From: Minisyncoccota bacterium
GTDB lineage: Bacteria > Patescibacteriota > Minisyncoccia > Phycocordibacterales > Phycocordibacteraceae
Direction: 5' to 3'
Assembly (NCBI GenBank): GCA_022844065.1
Contig: JALHML010000034.1
Location: forward strand, 1,129 to 6,671
DNA: 5,543 nt
Shown here: positions 4,795 through 5,543 of the stretch, in pieces
Position numbering within the stretch: the stretch's first letter is position 1
How the letters are laid out: the number at the start of each line of letters is the position of its first letter
Notes under the pieces: generated by a model
Database searches by the model: none
Told to the model about the DNA's origin: nothing
What the model saw: the letters and a program-made list of their open reading frames with translations, nothing else
Translations under genes and position numbers: made by a program

Positions 4795-5543
4795 CTAGTG
4801 GGCGCCACTGGCCGAACGAGCGAGTCCTCGCATCAGTGCCTCATCCTGAACATTTGAAGCCCAGAGTGCGAGACCTCCAGGCGCGTTCAGCTCCTTGCCG
4901 TCGGCTCTCAGCTGGTTGCTCTCGTAGTAGATGCGAGCATGCCACTGCGAGCCGACCTGACGATAGTCCTGCTGCCACCGCACGCCGGTAGCGAACGAGC
5001 TCAGCACCGAAGTGCCATTCACGATCTTTTCGCAATAGATCATGAACTCGTTGCGGCGCACCCGAACCTGATACAGGCCGGGCTGCAGATGGAGCTGGCC
5101 TTGGGACACGTTCTGTCTGCCGAGCGCTCGGTTGACCTGAGTGAGGTCGCACGGACGTCCGATACAGCCAGGCTCGATGGGATTCCACCGAGCGTCCGGC
5201 GAGTCGGGTTGGTAGACCCGGTCGACAGAACGATAGGCAAAGCACTCGTCACTGGCAGAATCGTACCGCGCCCAGATGAGCATGGCTTCCTCACGGACCT
5301 CCACGTCATGATAGACACAGTCAATCACAGGAGGTGGTTTGCGCCGCCCCGCGAGATTGTTGCAGACGTCTGGGATGATGGCTTCATATTGCACGCCATT
5401 GACAGTCACCTGCCAACGATCGGCATGGACAATAACTTCCACGCCACGGCCGTGCGAGACGAAGTCCACCAGGACATTACGCCACAGACCCGAAGGCCCG
5501 GAACGCATGAAGTCGAGGCGGTCGCCGTTGCGGAGCGTTATCC
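4795..5543 (-). CDS. Hypothetical protein, 5' end missing
   Basis: I do not recognise this family. The frame is open from the TAG stop at 4795-4797 to the window edge. A possible ATG at 5508 would give 237 residues, but it has no SD or promoter upstream, and the codons before it read as protein-like sequence (ITLRNGDRLDF), so the true start is probably outside the window. Numbered from that Met, the visible part has six Cys (49, 64, 89, 115, 120, 159), an even number that would allow disulfides if it is exported. It alternates beta-type strands (VEVIVHADRWQVTVNG; GLYQVRVRRNEFMIYC) with polar loops, and no membrane helix is visible. It is upstream of the envelope-protein gene on the same strand, but a hairpin and a separate strong promoter lie between, so the two are probably not co-transcribed. 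The overlapping frames at 4841-5245 and 5040-5324 are shadows. Confidence 0.72.
   Translation of the reverse strand, partial: ITLRNGDRLDFMRSGPSGLWRNVLVDFVSHGRGVEVIVHADRWQVTVNGVQYEAIIPDVCNNLAGRRKPPPVIDCVYHDVEVREEAMLIWARYDSASDECFAYRSVDRVYQPDSPDARWNPIEPGCIGRPCDLTQVNRALGRQNVSQGQLHLQPGLYQVRVRRNEFMIYCEKIVNGTSVLSSFATGVRWQQDYRQVGSQWHARIYYESNQLRADGKELNAPGGLALWASNVQDEALMRGLARSASGAH

Overview
The window looks like chromosomal DNA from a bacterium of the Candidate Phyla Radiation, most likely a Parcubacteria (Kaiserbacteria-like) lineage. This is an inference from three things: a shortened threonyl-tRNA synthetase without the N-terminal TGS domain; a long surface protein built from proline runs, Cys-bracketed Ig-like repeats, a glycine run and an alanine/proline-rich tail, a style I associate with these lineages; and small orphan genes ending in compact GC-rich terminators. 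All reading frames use the standard code. No tRNA, rRNA, CRISPR array, transposase or phage gene was seen.

Layout. Positions 96-368 and 465-764 hold two small unrecognised plus-strand genes, each with a good Shine-Dalgarno site. Each ends in almost the same terminator: a 34-base direct repeat with one mismatch. Directly after the second copy comes thrS (827-2572, plus strand), which has an extended -10 element almost touching its ATG and no ribosome binding site. A perfect 16-bp stem-loop at 2584-2619 separates thrS from a convergent minus-strand gene (2631-4646). That gene encodes a 671-residue membrane protein with three exported Ig-like repeats and a cytoplasmic C-terminal domain. Its promoter (consensus -35, 17-base spacer, extended -10) puts the predicted transcript start on the A of the ATG, so the mRNA should be leaderless. 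Beyond it, another minus-strand gene (4795 to the window edge) is open through the end of the window; its start is missing and I do not recognise it.

How the parts fit. The genes look like independent transcription units rather than an operon: nearly every one has its own promoter and terminator. thrS supplies Thr-tRNA for translation, and the 671-residue protein probably sits in the cell envelope and displays Ig-like domains outside. The most notable points are the contrast between SD-led small genes and leaderless large genes, the duplicated terminator cassette that brackets one small gene, and the architecture of the surface protein, whose cytoplasmic tail carries two CHP motifs.
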